From Pseudomonadota bacterium (GTDB taxonomy: Bacteria; Desulfobacterota; Desulfobacteria; Desulfobacterales; Desulfobacteraceae): 64,000 nucleotides of DNA. The DNA lies in contig JAHJLV010000020.1 in NCBI GenBank assembly GCA_018821535.1, forward strand, positions 26,086-90,085. Direction: 5' to 3'. Below the pieces are notes generated by a model. That model did no database searches. It was not told the DNA's origin and was given only the letters and a program-made list of their open reading frames with translations. Shown one piece after another: positions 8,253-16,778 of this stretch (position 1 is the stretch's first letter; the number at the start of each line of letters is the position of its first letter). A program made the position numbers and the translations under genes.

Positions 8253-8846
8253 TCCTGTTAAATAGGTGCATATGGTAGCCAAAGATTTTAGATCCAGGTA
8301 ATTTTCTGCATCATCATGAAATAACAGAGTTGAACTTGCTGGCAATATCTCATCCGCATCATTAAACTGAAAGATTATTGGCACCTTAGGCAATGCTTTA
8401 AAACGAACGCTCAGGTCATAGGAAGATTCGTCGACAGGCATACTATAAAGAACTTCACATTTTTTTTGAAGATTTTCCAATCTCTTGGAAAATGTTTGTT
8501 CAATGGTTTTGCTTGTGTTCTCTGTAAATCGTGAAAACAAAGGGCCCGCCCCGGAAAATTCTCGAAAAGTAACCAGTTTGCCTGAGCTTTTTGTTTGATT
8601 TTGCGACCCCTTCAGGAAGTATTTACAAAAAACATTCTTTATGGCTGGTAACAGTTTTTTGCCTGAAAGATCTACAAAGTCGTTATGGTCGTAAAAAATT
8701 GTTCGGTTAAAAAAATCGAATCTATATCCTTTTGAACTTTTTTGAACTCCTAAAGAATCAATTACCTCATCAATATTCAGCTTTCTTACTTGTGGTAAAT
8801 ATTCATCCATATTCTGATCATTTTGTTCGTGCTTATTTTTCATCAT
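8238..8846 (-). CDS. DUF3786 domain protein
   Basis: A 202-residue soluble protein. The stretch from F-R-E-F-S-G-A-G-P-L-F-S-R-F-T through P-V-D-E-S-S-Y-D to F-K-A-L-P-K-V-P-I-I-F-Q-F-N-D-A-D-E-I-L-P-A-S-S-T-L-L-F-H-D-D-A-E matches DUF3786 proteins as I recall them, mostly from anaerobes with corrinoid or Fe-S metabolism. Function is unknown. The start ATGATG overlaps the upstream stop (ATGA), and GGTGA lies just before it, so it is translationally coupled to the small gene upstream. Confidence 0.75.
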   Translation of the reverse strand: MMKNKHEQNDQNMDEYLPQVRKLNIDEVIDSLGVQKSSKGYRFDFFNRTIFYDHNDFVDLSGKKLLPAIKNVFCKYFLKGSQNQTKSSGKLVTFREFSGAGPLFSRFTENTSKTIEQTFSKRLENLQKKCEVLYSMPVDESSYDLSVRFKALPKVPIIFQFNDADEILPASSTLLFHDDAENYLDLKSLATICTYLTGLLIQ

Positions 8847-9028
8847 TCACCTTTTTTGAGACCGTTCAGCTTTTGGAGCAGCAGGTCATATTCATCTTCA
8901 TATTCCAACAGGTCGAGCATGATTGGTGGTTTGATCGAATGAGCCGGAAGTCTTTTTTTGGTTTCAGAAATCAAGACTTCCAGTTCAATCATCCTTTTTT
9001 GTATTTTTTTTAGATCTCCTTGATTCAT
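8843..9028 (-). CDS. Small coiled-coil-like protein
   Basis: A 61-residue, highly charged helical protein starting MNQGDLKKIQKRMIELEVL with the recognisable block K-R-L-P-A-H-S-I-K-P-P-I-M-L-D-L-L-E-Y-E-D. The start at 9028 has GGGGAGG at ideal spacing. The frame stays open upstream for 22 more codons, but those belong to another gene relic (see 9029-9094). Its 3' end overlaps DUF3786 by four bases. No function is known. Confidence 0.65.
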   Translation of the reverse strand: MNQGDLKKIQKRMIELEVLISETKKRLPAHSIKPPIMLDLLEYEDEYDLLLQKLNGLKKGE

Positions 9029-9094
9029 AGAACCTCCCCTCTCCACAATTCCGAGATTTTCAAACGGGACATGCTGCAGATAATGAATTCTCAT
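9029..9094 (-). pseudogene. N-terminal stub of a class I glutamine amidotransferase
   Basis: The codons from 9094 read MRIHYLQHVPFENLGIVE, the characteristic start of GMP-synthase-like type 1 glutamine amidotransferases. The sequence then breaks off into the ribosome-binding region of the next small gene. A good ribosome site (AAAGGAG) precedes 9094. The catalytic Cys-His-Glu part of the amidotransferase is absent, so this is probably what a deletion left behind. Confidence 0.6.
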
Positions 9095-9105
9095 TGTAGA
9101 CTCCT

Positions 9106-9837
9106 TTAGCTCAATTTAAATTTTTCTCTCAAATTTCTCCTTCCTTCACCGGTTTCTTCATAGGTCACGCCATCTCTGATGTGGTAAATGCGTTTGAAAG
9201 TCGGGATGATTTTCTCATCGTGGGTGACAACGATAATGGCAGTCTCAAATTTACCGGCCATGTCATTTAAAATTCGAATCACTGCCAGAGCGCGTTCACT
9301 ATCAAGTGGTGCGGTGGGTTCATCGGCAAGGATCACTGGCGGACGATTTACCAGGCCTCTGGCAATAGCCACTCGTTGTTGTTCTCCCCCGGAAAGCTGT
9401 GATGGTATGGCTTGAGCACGATGATTAACATCAAGCGCATTCAGTAGATCTCGTGCCTTGCTGCGCGCTTTTGCGTTAGGCGTTCCAGCAAGCATGGGCA
9501 ACAGGGCAACGTTGTCTGTTACATCAAGGAAAGGGATGAGATAGGGTGCCTGGAATATAAACCCGATTTTATCTCGACGGAGTGCCCGTAAATCTTTGAC
9601 TTTCCAGCCGTCATCATAAATCACTTCTCCGCCAAGGACCATGCGCCCCGCAGTGGGTTCGATAACTGCCCCTAAGCACTTGAGCAACGTACTCTTGCCC
9701 GAGCCTGAGGGGCCAATTAAACCGACAACCTCGCCTGGGGCAACCTGCATATCCACCCGTTTCAATGCATCAACAGCCGTATCTCCACTGCCATAGCGTT
9801 TTTGTAACGCTTCGATATGAATCCCTTTGCCGCTCAT
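9106..9837 (-). CDS. ABC transporter ATPase, LolD/MacB/DevA class
   Basis: A 243-residue nucleotide-binding subunit. The start at 9837 has GGAGG upstream. Walker A is G-P-S-G-S-G-K-S-T, the Q-loop F-I-F-Q-A-P, the signature L-S-G-G-E-Q-Q-R-V-A-I-A-R, Walker B V-I-L-A-D-E-P-T and the H-loop V-T-H-D. It follows the permease by one base, and the order membrane-fusion protein, permease, ATPase matches DevBCA/MacAB-like export systems. An outer-membrane TolC partner is not in the operon. Substrate is unknown; envelope lipids, glycolipids or peptides are typical for this class. Confidence 0.92.
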   Translation of the reverse strand: MSGKGIHIEALQKRYGSGDTAVDALKRVDMQVAPGEVVGLIGPSGSGKSTLLKCLGAVIEPTAGRMVLGGEVIYDDGWKVKDLRALRRDKIGFIFQAPYLIPFLDVTDNVALLPMLAGTPNAKARSKARDLLNALDVNHRAQAIPSQLSGGEQQRVAIARGLVNRPPVILADEPTAPLDSERALAVIRILNDMAGKFETAIIVVTHDEKIIPTFKRIYHIRDGVTYEETGEGRRNLREKFKLS

Positions 9838-9838
9838 G

Positions 9839-11035
9839 TCAACCTCCAATCGCCTCAGCCGGATCGACTTTAAGAGCGGTACGAATAGCAAAAATGCTCG
9901 ATAGCACACAAATCACGATTACGGCAATAAACCCCCAGACCGAGTCAAGAGGCTCCAGTAACACATATTTGGGGAAAATAGGTGCCATCACTAAAGTGGC
10001 GGTGATCTTGCCCACTACAAAGCCGATAACCCCAAGCGCTATGGCCTGTTGCATGATTAGGTTTATAATGGTGCGATTCCGGGTGCCGATTAACTTGAGT
10101 ACTGCAATTTCTCGTATCTTGCCGAGCGTCAAGGTATAGATGATGAAGGCGACAATGGCCGAGCTGACAATCGATAGAATCACCAGAAACATGCCAATTT
10201 GTTTTGCCGAGGTGGCGATCAGTTTGCCCACAAGGATTTCTTCCATCTGACTGCGTGTATGGACTGTCAGTCGCTTCCAACGGCGAATCGTTTTGGCCAC
10301 CTCTTCTGCGTTATGATTCGATTCAATCTGCACCAGAATCGCATTAACGTAAGGATTGGTGTTTTGGGAAGCGATTACCGCTTCAAAGACGCCTGGTTGT
10401 TTAAAAGCAAGATTTTGGCTGGTGCGACGTCGCTGTTGCAAAATGGCATCATTGTCCTTTAGAAACTGGGCTTCCTGGGCATCCTTGAGTGGAATGAATA
10501 CCATGGGATCTCCGCTTGAGGAGACCATCCTTTTTGTCAGACCAACCACGGAATAATGATTGCGCCGGATCTGAAGACGGTCGCCAATTTTGAATCCGGT
10601 GGTGATGTCAACCACTGCCTCGTAATGGCTGCGAGTGATCTGCCTTCCGGCAATGAGATATGGCGGCCAGCCGGGGGTACCGAGTTCGCTATGCATGATG
10701 CCTGTTATCATGGCACGCACGTCACGCTCTCCCTGGTGTACCTGCATGGTAAGATAGGTAACATTGGCTGTTCGAATAACACCCTGTATGCCGCGGATAC
10801 TTCGCCAGGTATCGTCATAGACACTTGAAGGTTCCGCATAGGGGCCGATGGTGTCCTTTTGCACCACCCATAGATCCGCACCACTATTGTCAAGCAATGC
10901 CTTAGCATCATCCACCATGCCGCGGTAGATACCGGCCATGGACAGTGTAACGCCAATCAGCAGGCCAAGGCCCACACCGGTAAAAATGAACTTACCCCAA
11001 GCGTGCATGATATCTCTGCCTGCAAGATTGATCAT
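9839..11035 (-). CDS. ABC transporter permease, FtsX/DevC type
   Basis: A 398-residue membrane protein with the FtsX/MacB layout: one N-terminal helix (residues about 15-35), a large extracytoplasmic domain (about 40-260), then three C-terminal helices (about 275-300, 325-350 and 360-385), ending A-L-K-V-D-P-A-E-A-I-G-G. The loop I-R-E-I-A-V-L-K-L-I-G is the typical coupling motif. There is no fused ATPase; that is the next gene. Its ATG overlaps the stop of the membrane-fusion gene by four bases. Confidence 0.88.
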   Translation of the reverse strand: MINLAGRDIMHAWGKFIFTGVGLGLLIGVTLSMAGIYRGMVDDAKALLDNSGADLWVVQKDTIGPYAEPSSVYDDTWRSIRGIQGVIRTANVTYLTMQVHQGERDVRAMITGIMHSELGTPGWPPYLIAGRQITRSHYEAVVDITTGFKIGDRLQIRRNHYSVVGLTKRMVSSSGDPMVFIPLKDAQEAQFLKDNDAILQQRRRTSQNLAFKQPGVFEAVIASQNTNPYVNAILVQIESNHNAEEVAKTIRRWKRLTVHTRSQMEEILVGKLIATSAKQIGMFLVILSIVSSAIVAFIIYTLTLGKIREIAVLKLIGTRNRTIINLIMQQAIALGVIGFVVGKITATLVMAPIFPKYVLLEPLDSVWGFIAVIVICVLSSIFAIRTALKVDPAEAIGG

Positions 11036-12183
11036 GGCGTGGTCTCCAAAATAGAGTCAACAACACGAAATCGGCTATGCGAGTTTAAGGCTTTTGCGCT
11101 ATATACCACCGCTTGATCGCCGGCCTTGAGGCCTGTAAGTATTTGTACATTGCCATCTAAATCTGAGATACCCAACGAGACCGGTGTAAAGAAAAGTTCG
11201 CCATTCACTATTTGCCACACACCCAATCTACCATCAACACGGTGGACGGCTGCATTGAGAATTACCGGTGTGGAAGGAAGTGTGGACAAGGCAATGGTGA
11301 CTTCGGCCAGTTCACCCACGGGTGGCAGTGGTTCGGGAAGCTGATCAAACAACACTTTTGCCAGAATTTCTTCGGTTATCACATCAGCCAATGGCTCAAC
11401 CCGCAGCACACGACCCGAAAGGGCCTGACCATTATGCGAGCGCAGCACGATCTGTGCTGGCAAATCAGGTTGCAGTCCATGGGAACTGATCTGATCAAAG
11501 CGCACATTGACCCATAGATGCTTAGAATCGATCAACTCTATCACTGTCTGGCCAGGGACCACAGTGGTCCCTGGGTCTGCAGAGCGCTGAGTAACCAAAC
11601 CATCAACCGGCGCAATAAGATACAGGTTATTGCGTTGTGCGTCCAGTGCTTCGCGGTCAGAGCGGACGCGGGCAAGTTCCCCACGTGCAGAGTTCAAACC
11701 CGTCTCGGCTATTTGTAATTCATGTTTTTTATTGGCCGCTATCTCTTGACTGATAGTGTTCACTGCCAGCAATTTTGCATATCGACGAGCTTGGGTTTGC
11801 GCGTAAGCCTGACGTTCCTCGGCTTCACGCAGTTGCGCCTCAGAACGCTTTATTGCAGCCTCCTGAGAACGGATGCGTTCACTTATATCCACCGAGTCCA
11901 TTTCACCGAGTATCTGTCCTGCCCTAACCTGATCTCCCACATGCACAGCCAAGCGTTTGACTCGTCCTGTGATAGTGGGTCCGATTTTGTATGTGTATTG
12001 TGCCTCAATGGTTCCGATGCCGAAGAGTGCAGGTGCGATGGATCGATTTTCCACCGTGGCCACTGTCAAGGGTATTGGAGCAAGCGGTCCCGACCGTAAA
12101 GAAACATAAACAAAGAGTGCTATAATTGGGGGTATGGCCACCAACAGCACCAATGTACTTTTTTTTACAGATAATTTTTTCAT
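11032..12183 (-). CDS. HlyD-family periplasmic membrane-fusion protein
   Basis: A 383-residue adaptor with one N-terminal anchor helix (about 10-28). It has a split lipoyl domain (G-R-V-K-R-L-A-V-H-V-G-D-Q-V-R-A-G-Q-I-L on one side, L-I-A-P-V-D-G-L-V-T-Q on the other) and a long alpha-helical hairpin between them (about 100-185). A beta-barrel and membrane-proximal domain follow, with D-P-G-T-T-V-V-P-G-Q and A-G-D-Q-A-V-V-Y. It would bridge the permease to an outer-membrane channel. It is the first gene of the three-gene operon, with GAGGA before the start. Confidence 0.9.
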   Translation of the reverse strand: MKKLSVKKSTLVLLVAIPPIIALFVYVSLRSGPLAPIPLTVATVENRSIAPALFGIGTIEAQYTYKIGPTITGRVKRLAVHVGDQVRAGQILGEMDSVDISERIRSQEAAIKRSEAQLREAEERQAYAQTQARRYAKLLAVNTISQEIAANKKHELQIAETGLNSARGELARVRSDREALDAQRNNLYLIAPVDGLVTQRSADPGTTVVPGQTVIELIDSKHLWVNVRFDQISSHGLQPDLPAQIVLRSHNGQALSGRVLRVEPLADVITEEILAKVLFDQLPEPLPPVGELAEVTIALSTLPSTPVILNAAVHRVDGRLGVWQIVNGELFFTPVSLGISDLDGNVQILTGLKAGDQAVVYSAKALNSHSRFRVVDSILETTP

Positions 12184-12193
12184 TACAGATTCC

Positions 12194-13219
12194 TCAGATC
12201 AGTCCATAGTTTTCTCTCAGCGTTTGTGAAAGCCTTTTGGTTAACAGGAATGCCTTTTCAACCGTTTTTTCTTTGTCCTGATTGACCAAACAGCAGGTGG
12301 CAGGTGAGATCATGCTGTGGTTGATGATCTGATCAATACCAACTCCTTTTTTATCCAAAGCTTTCCATATCCCCTTGAGTTTAAAAGCAAGCAAATCAAG
12401 ATTTTCTTTCTCAAAAGTTTCAATACCGGTGGGAACAATTCCCCAGACCAGAACACCGCCTTTATCCAGAAATTTTTTTATTGATTTGGCACATGAAGCA
12501 AATATCTCTGCATTTGAATACACATCCAATGACAAAATATCCATGTCAAGGCCTAAAAGAAAATCCCAGTCTGGGTTGCCGCATAAATGTATTCCCTTTG
12601 GAGAATCAATTGTGGAAAAAAATAAATCCAAATCCTTTTTGGCTTTTTGTTCTCCGTATCCGGACATGGCTGAAAAAATGAACTGCATACCGGGTTCGTC
12701 AATAAACATAAATGCATTGGTATTTTTTTCTTTCAGTCTTTTTAACTGGACATTTATTCGTTTTGCCATAATTTCGAACATAAACGGCCTGATTGTATCA
12801 TCAAACAATATGGGGCGGTCATCCTGATCCAGAATATTAAAGCCAAAACTAACAGGGCCTTCAAGCTGCCCCCGTATTGCCGGCCTGTCCGTAAGATCTA
12901 TGTCTAAAAACTTGTGGTATACTGCAGAATATCTGGGGCTGACATCAAAATAATCCGGCTCTTCAAAATGGGACATGGTCTCTTCAAACTCTTCTATGAA
13001 TTTATCCATGGAGAATCGCAGGGTTTTATTTTCTATATCAAGCAATATTCCCGGAAAATGTTCGGCAGCCTGTACATACATGTCTTCATAATAACTGTAA
13101 TTCGGCAACTGAGGCCAAAACGGTATGTCTAAGCTTAATGCGGTTTTAAGCGCTTGATCCACATCAGTGTGCGGCATGACTGCCATTGCCGTGGTCATTA
13201 AATTGCCGGGCAGGGTCAT
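12194..13219 (-). CDS. MetE/UROD-like TIM-barrel protein (methionine synthase II family)
   Basis: A 341-residue cytoplasmic protein related to the C-terminal domain of cobalamin-independent methionine synthase and to uroporphyrinogen-decarboxylase-like methyltransferases. Zn-site motifs are visible as I-H-L-C-G-N (His and Cys, about residue 213) and S-P-A-T-C-C (about 311). Other landmarks are M-P-H-T-D at the N-terminus, Q-L-E-G-P-V-S-F-G and F-I-D-E-P-G. Such short forms may move methyl groups between a small thiol or corrinoid protein and a donor; the substrate cannot be read from sequence. It has its own ribosome site (AAAGGA) and sits 10 bases before the ABC operon on the same strand. 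Confidence 0.8.
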   Translation of the reverse strand: MTLPGNLMTTAMAVMPHTDVDQALKTALSLDIPFWPQLPNYSYYEDMYVQAAEHFPGILLDIENKTLRFSMDKFIEEFEETMSHFEEPDYFDVSPRYSAVYHKFLDIDLTDRPAIRGQLEGPVSFGFNILDQDDRPILFDDTIRPFMFEIMAKRINVQLKRLKEKNTNAFMFIDEPGMQFIFSAMSGYGEQKAKKDLDLFFSTIDSPKGIHLCGNPDWDFLLGLDMDILSLDVYSNAEIFASCAKSIKKFLDKGGVLVWGIVPTGIETFEKENLDLLAFKLKGIWKALDKKGVGIDQIINHSMISPATCCLVNQDKEKTVEKAFLLTKRLSQTLRENYGLI

Positions 13220-13253
13220 TTTATTTTCCTTTCTCTTTAAATGATTGCATCGT

Positions 13254-14345
13254 TTAAGGTTTTTGTGCCTGAATGTTTTTCATGGCCCTGATCATTTTTT
13301 CCATCTTTTGGGGATCAACCGAACCGTTTGAGTTCCATGGCAGAGTGTTTTGCATCACATAATTTAGATAAGCCTGTTTTGAAATTTCATTTTGCCAGTT
13401 ACCCGATGCTTTGGCTATGGATATGCTCATGGAAAACATGGAAATCAATATCAGGGCAATTGCGGCTTGCCCAAGCTGCAAATTACCGGGGGATAGTGAA
13501 AAGCCGATGGTTTGTTTCTCAGGACAATTTTTCACACAGGTCATGCATGCCGTACACTCTGACGAGTGAATGCTTTCCTTTTTTCTGATCTTTATGAGAC
13601 TGGGACAATTTTTTTCGCATCTGCCGCAGTTCGTACAATTGGATGGGTTGCGTTTAATTTTTCCGATACTCAGAAAGCTGAACACTCCCAGAACAGCACC
13701 GTAGGGACATAGATGCCTGCACCAGAAATAAGGAATTACAAATGATAATAAAATTAACACAAAAATAATCGTTAAAGCGGTATTTGAAATATGGGTGAAA
13801 AAATGCAGCATCTTAATGTCTGCAAATTGATTGTAAGGGCTTTGAATAAATTGCTCAATGCTTTGTATTGGCATTTTATAAAAAATGGACCATATAAAAA
13901 AACCGGCAAGGCCATATTTGATACTTCTTAATACCACATCCGCCCAAATCGGCAGAACCACTTTCTGTTTGAAGGATATGCTATTTAATTTTGCAAGAAT
14001 ATCCGAAAGCAGGCCTATGGGGCAAACCCAGCCACAGAACCCTTTTTTCACAATCAAAGCTGTCATACAAACAATTAGAAAAATTACCAATGCCGACGGA
14101 TGGATAGTGTTGATTTTTCCGGTAACCAAAAATTGTTTCAAGCTGACCAAGGCGCTGATCGGAAGAAAAGCCTCGACACCGGGCGGTCTTTCAATGCTGG
14201 GGATGATACCTTCTTCAAGTTGGGCTACAAAAATGTAAAATTGAATCCCAATGGTGAGAACAATGATGCATGACAACAGTTGAATCAGCCTTCTCATTGA
14301 GAAAAGTGACATTTTCATTTTGTAAATCTTAAACCATTCCTTCAT
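13254..14345 (-). CDS. NapH/NosR-like polyferredoxin membrane protein
   Basis: A 363-residue membrane protein with about six helices. It carries two CxxxCP motifs at helix ends (C-G-W-V-C-P-I-G and C-R-H-L-C-P-Y-G) and two classical 4Fe-4S motifs (C-T-N-C-G-R-C-E-K-N-C-P and C-T-A-C-M-T-C-V-K-N-C-P, about residues 235-285). NapH, NosR and CcoG-type proteins with this layout move electrons between quinol and periplasmic or cytoplasmic redox partners. The C-terminal tail (about 70 residues) has no Cys. An Fnr-type box lies 60 bases upstream of the start, in the spacer shared with the divergent CBS gene. Confidence 0.85.
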   Translation of the reverse strand: MKEWFKIYKMKMSLFSMRRLIQLLSCIIVLTIGIQFYIFVAQLEEGIIPSIERPPGVEAFLPISALVSLKQFLVTGKINTIHPSALVIFLIVCMTALIVKKGFCGWVCPIGLLSDILAKLNSISFKQKVVLPIWADVVLRSIKYGLAGFFIWSIFYKMPIQSIEQFIQSPYNQFADIKMLHFFTHISNTALTIIFVLILLSFVIPYFWCRHLCPYGAVLGVFSFLSIGKIKRNPSNCTNCGRCEKNCPSLIKIRKKESIHSSECTACMTCVKNCPEKQTIGFSLSPGNLQLGQAAIALILISMFSMSISIAKASGNWQNEISKQAYLNYVMQNTLPWNSNGSVDPQKMEKMIRAMKNIQAQKP

Positions 14346-14404
14346 GATAGCGGCCCTTCTTTGTATGATTTTTTCTTTTATACCATTGTTGGCAAAAAAA
14401 GAAC

Positions 14405-14418
14405 TTGATATAGATCAA
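14405..14418. promoter_or_regulatory. Fnr/Dnr-type operator
   Basis: TTGAT-ATAG-ATCAA, a perfect Fnr-family consensus site, lies in the 200-bp divergent spacer, 60 bases from the NapH-like start and 131 bases from the CBS start. Confidence 0.7.
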
Positions 14419-14548
14419 TGAATTAATCAGAAAAATATATTAGTTTCATAACAACTGTCGCTATAGCACCCAGGAAAATGTATTCAGAAAACAGCTTTCC
14501 TGGAAAAATAGTTTTTTTTATCCGGACCTTTTTACAAGAGGGGATGCT

Positions 14549-15142
14549 ATGAAATTTAGTTCGCTCAATGAATGTACCCTGCCAATCTCAGACGAAGATA
14601 TTATTCAGGCTATGAAACAGATACCAGGGTACCTGGATATTACACCTTCCGATTTTATGGAAGTCTATCTTGTGGCGTTCGATCATGCCATGTCACGATT
14701 GAAAACAGCCATTACAGCAGATCAAATCATGAAAACAAATGTTATCACAGTAGGAGAAAATGCTTCTTTGATCGAAGTGGTGAAAAAAATGGCCGATAAT
14801 AACATCTCCGGTCTTCCGGTTGTAAGGAATGATCAGACGGTTACAGGCATTATCTCTGAAAAAGATTTTTTAAAAAGGATGAATGACGATCATGCGCCGT
14901 CTTTTATGCGTGTCGTTTTACAATGTCTTGAAACCACAGGTTGTATTGCAGCAGACTTTAAAAAACTTGTGGCCACAGATATCATGTCATCCCCCTGCAT
15001 AACCATCCTGCCCCAAACCCCCTTAATAGAGATTGCAGGTCTTATGGATCAAAAGGCCATTAACAGGGTACCGGTAATTGATGACAAATTAAAACTTGTC
15101 GGAATTATTGCCCGATCAGATATCGTTCAGACCATGTGTTAA
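14549..15142 (+). CDS. CBS-domain pair protein
   Basis: A 197-residue cytoplasmic protein. After a helical N-terminal region of about 60 residues it has two CBS repeats: I-M-K-T-N-V-I-T-V...G-L-P-V-V...V-T-G-I-I-S-E-K-D, and I-M-S-S-P-C-I-T-I...R-V-P-V-I-D...L-V-G-I-I-A-R-S-D. CBS pairs bind adenine nucleotides and gate partner enzymes or transporters. The following gene, 27 bases away, is an HPP membrane protein, and CBS-HPP neighbours or fusions are common, so it likely regulates that transporter. The start follows AGAGGGG. Confidence 0.88.
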   Translation: MKFSSLNECTLPISDEDIIQAMKQIPGYLDITPSDFMEVYLVAFDHAMSRLKTAITADQIMKTNVITVGENASLIEVVKKMADNNISGLPVVRNDQTVTGIISEKDFLKRMNDDHAPSFMRVVLQCLETTGCIAADFKKLVATDIMSSPCITILPQTPLIEIAGLMDQKAINRVPVIDDKLKLVGIIARSDIVQTMC

Positions 15143-15169
15143 TCTGTAGAATTCAGGAGATGTGATTTA

Positions 15170-15706
15170 ATGTCGTTTTTCAGCAAAATGAAAGGAGGAG
15201 GCCAAAGTCCTCCAGCAGTTGGTTTTTCAGAAATCGCCTGGTCATGGGTGGGTGCTTTTTTAGGGATAACCCCGGTGGCTTTTTTGAACTATAATCTTTT
15301 TAGCGGTGATGATCTGGTATATATCATTGGCTCTTTTGGTGCTTCAGCAGTATTAATATACGGTGCGGTCAGAAGTCCTTTAGCACAACCCAGGAATCTT
15401 GTCGGTGGTCATATCGTATCAGCCATCATAGGTGTTATTGCCTACAAATTATTTTGCCCTTTTCCCTGGTTTGCTTCTGCGGTTGCCGTTGCGACAGCCA
15501 TCGCAGTCATGCATGTAACCAAGACGCTACATCCGCCCGGCGGGGCAACCGCTTTGATTGCTGTTATTGGCAGTGAAAAAATCCATGACCTTGGTTTTTT
15601 ATATGTGGTCATCCCTGTAAGCACAGGGGTTATCATCATGTTGGTCGTAGCATTGATCGTCAATAATATTGCAGCCTCAAGAAAGTATCCTGAATTTTGG
15701 TTGTAG
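15170..15706 (+). CDS. HPP-family membrane protein, putative nitrite transporter
   Basis: A 178-residue protein with about four membrane helices. It carries the family signature L-H-P-P-G-G-A-T-A-L and the upstream S-F-G-A-S-A-V-L-I-Y-G motif with P-L-A-Q-P-R-N. HPP proteins of cyanobacteria and plant chloroplasts have been reported to carry nitrite. Next to an HAO-type nitrite/hydroxylamine module and NO-detoxifying genes, nitrite movement is a sensible inference here but is not shown by the sequence. It follows the CBS gene, with GGAG before its start. Confidence 0.85.
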   Translation: MSFFSKMKGGGQSPPAVGFSEIAWSWVGAFLGITPVAFLNYNLFSGDDLVYIIGSFGASAVLIYGAVRSPLAQPRNLVGGHIVSAIIGVIAYKLFCPFPWFASAVAVATAIAVMHVTKTLHPPGGATALIAVIGSEKIHDLGFLYVVIPVSTGVIIMLVVALIVNNIAASRKYPEFWL

Positions 15707-15749
15707 TTTAAATGCTGATGAGTGTTGAATGACAAAAAGTGGACGGAAA

Positions 15750-16778
15750 ATGGAAATTATAGAAAAACTGACAACAGAACACGGTGCTATACTTAAAGGA
15801 TTGGCGTCACTTTCTGAGGCTAAAGATGCACTTGAAAAAAACCGCCGCCCCCCTAAAGCATTCTTTGATGCCGCAGTTGTGTTTTTTAAAGAATATGCAG
15901 ACCGATTTCATCACTATAAAGAGGAGTACATTCTCTTCAGCCTGCTGGCCCGGAAAAAAGAAGGGGACATTGATCTGGAAATGGGGGCCCTGAGATATCA
16001 ACATGAGTTGAACCGCAAATGCATTGCAAAAATTGAATCCGCTCTTCATGGTTATGAAACAGGAAATGAAATCGCAGCACAAACAAATATCGGAATAAAA
16101 AGAAAAACCAATCAAGACCGGTATGCCATGACTTGTTTTACGGATAATACCATTCTGATGGCTATTGCGGATGGTCTTGGAGGCGAACCAGGGGGAGAAA
16201 TTGCCTCTGACTATGTTATAGAAGAGCTTATACAATTAACAGGGCCAAATTATAGTAAAGCAATAGAAAACCAGGCGTTGTTTTTTAAAAAACTGGATCA
16301 GAAGCTTTGTGTCATGACAGAAAAAAATCATGAATTGAGTGGCATGGCAACAACCCTCATCTCTATATTTATTCAAAACAATGTTGCATGTTGGTGTCAT
16401 TCAGGAGATAGTCGTTTGTACCATGTAAGAAATGATCGGATACGACAGATTACGAAGGATCAAACACTGGCACGATTTTTAATGCAGGAAGGAGAATTGA
16501 CAAAAGAGCAGTCTAACGATCATTACTCAAAAAATGTAATCGATCAATGTATCGGCTGTCAGGATTTGACTCCTGAAACCGGACAAATTTATCTGGAATC
16601 GAACGATATGCTTATTTTGGCCACTGATGGTCTTTACCGGTCGGTTTCTGAAGAAGAAATACATCAGGTTGTCTGTAAATCATCGGAGCTCGTCCAGGTC
16701 GTAGATGTATTGGTGAATTTATCTCTCAATGCCGGTGGAAAGGATAATATCACTGTTGTTATCGGAAAAATCCATTAG
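15750..16778 (+). CDS. Hemerythrin-like domain fused to a PP2C-type protein phosphatase
   Basis: A two-part protein of about 342 residues. Residues 1-110 look like the first three helices of a bacterial hemerythrin: T-T-E-H-G-A-I, F-H-H-Y-K-E-E-Y-I-L-F and R-Y-Q-H-E-L-N. The fourth helix with its H-x4-E ligands is missing. From about residue 111 a full PP2C domain follows: N-Q-D-R-Y, A-D-G-L-G-G-E-P-G-G-E-I-A-S, S-G-M-A-T-T-L, G-D-S-R-L-Y, A-T-D-G-L-Y-R and G-G-K-D-N-I-T-V-V, with the metal Asp residues present. It could link O2, NO or iron state to Ser/Thr dephosphorylation, or be a deletion fusion. The start at 15750 (GGACGG upstream) is preferred to 15729. Its 3' end overlaps hdrB by 20 bases, tail to tail. 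Confidence 0.8.
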   Translation: MEIIEKLTTEHGAILKGLASLSEAKDALEKNRRPPKAFFDAAVVFFKEYADRFHHYKEEYILFSLLARKKEGDIDLEMGALRYQHELNRKCIAKIESALHGYETGNEIAAQTNIGIKRKTNQDRYAMTCFTDNTILMAIADGLGGEPGGEIASDYVIEELIQLTGPNYSKAIENQALFFKKLDQKLCVMTEKNHELSGMATTLISIFIQNNVACWCHSGDSRLYHVRNDRIRQITKDQTLARFLMQEGELTKEQSNDHYSKNVIDQCIGCQDLTPETGQIYLESNDMLILATDGLYRSVSEEEIHQVVCKSSELVQVVDVLVNLSLNAGGKDNITVVIGKIH

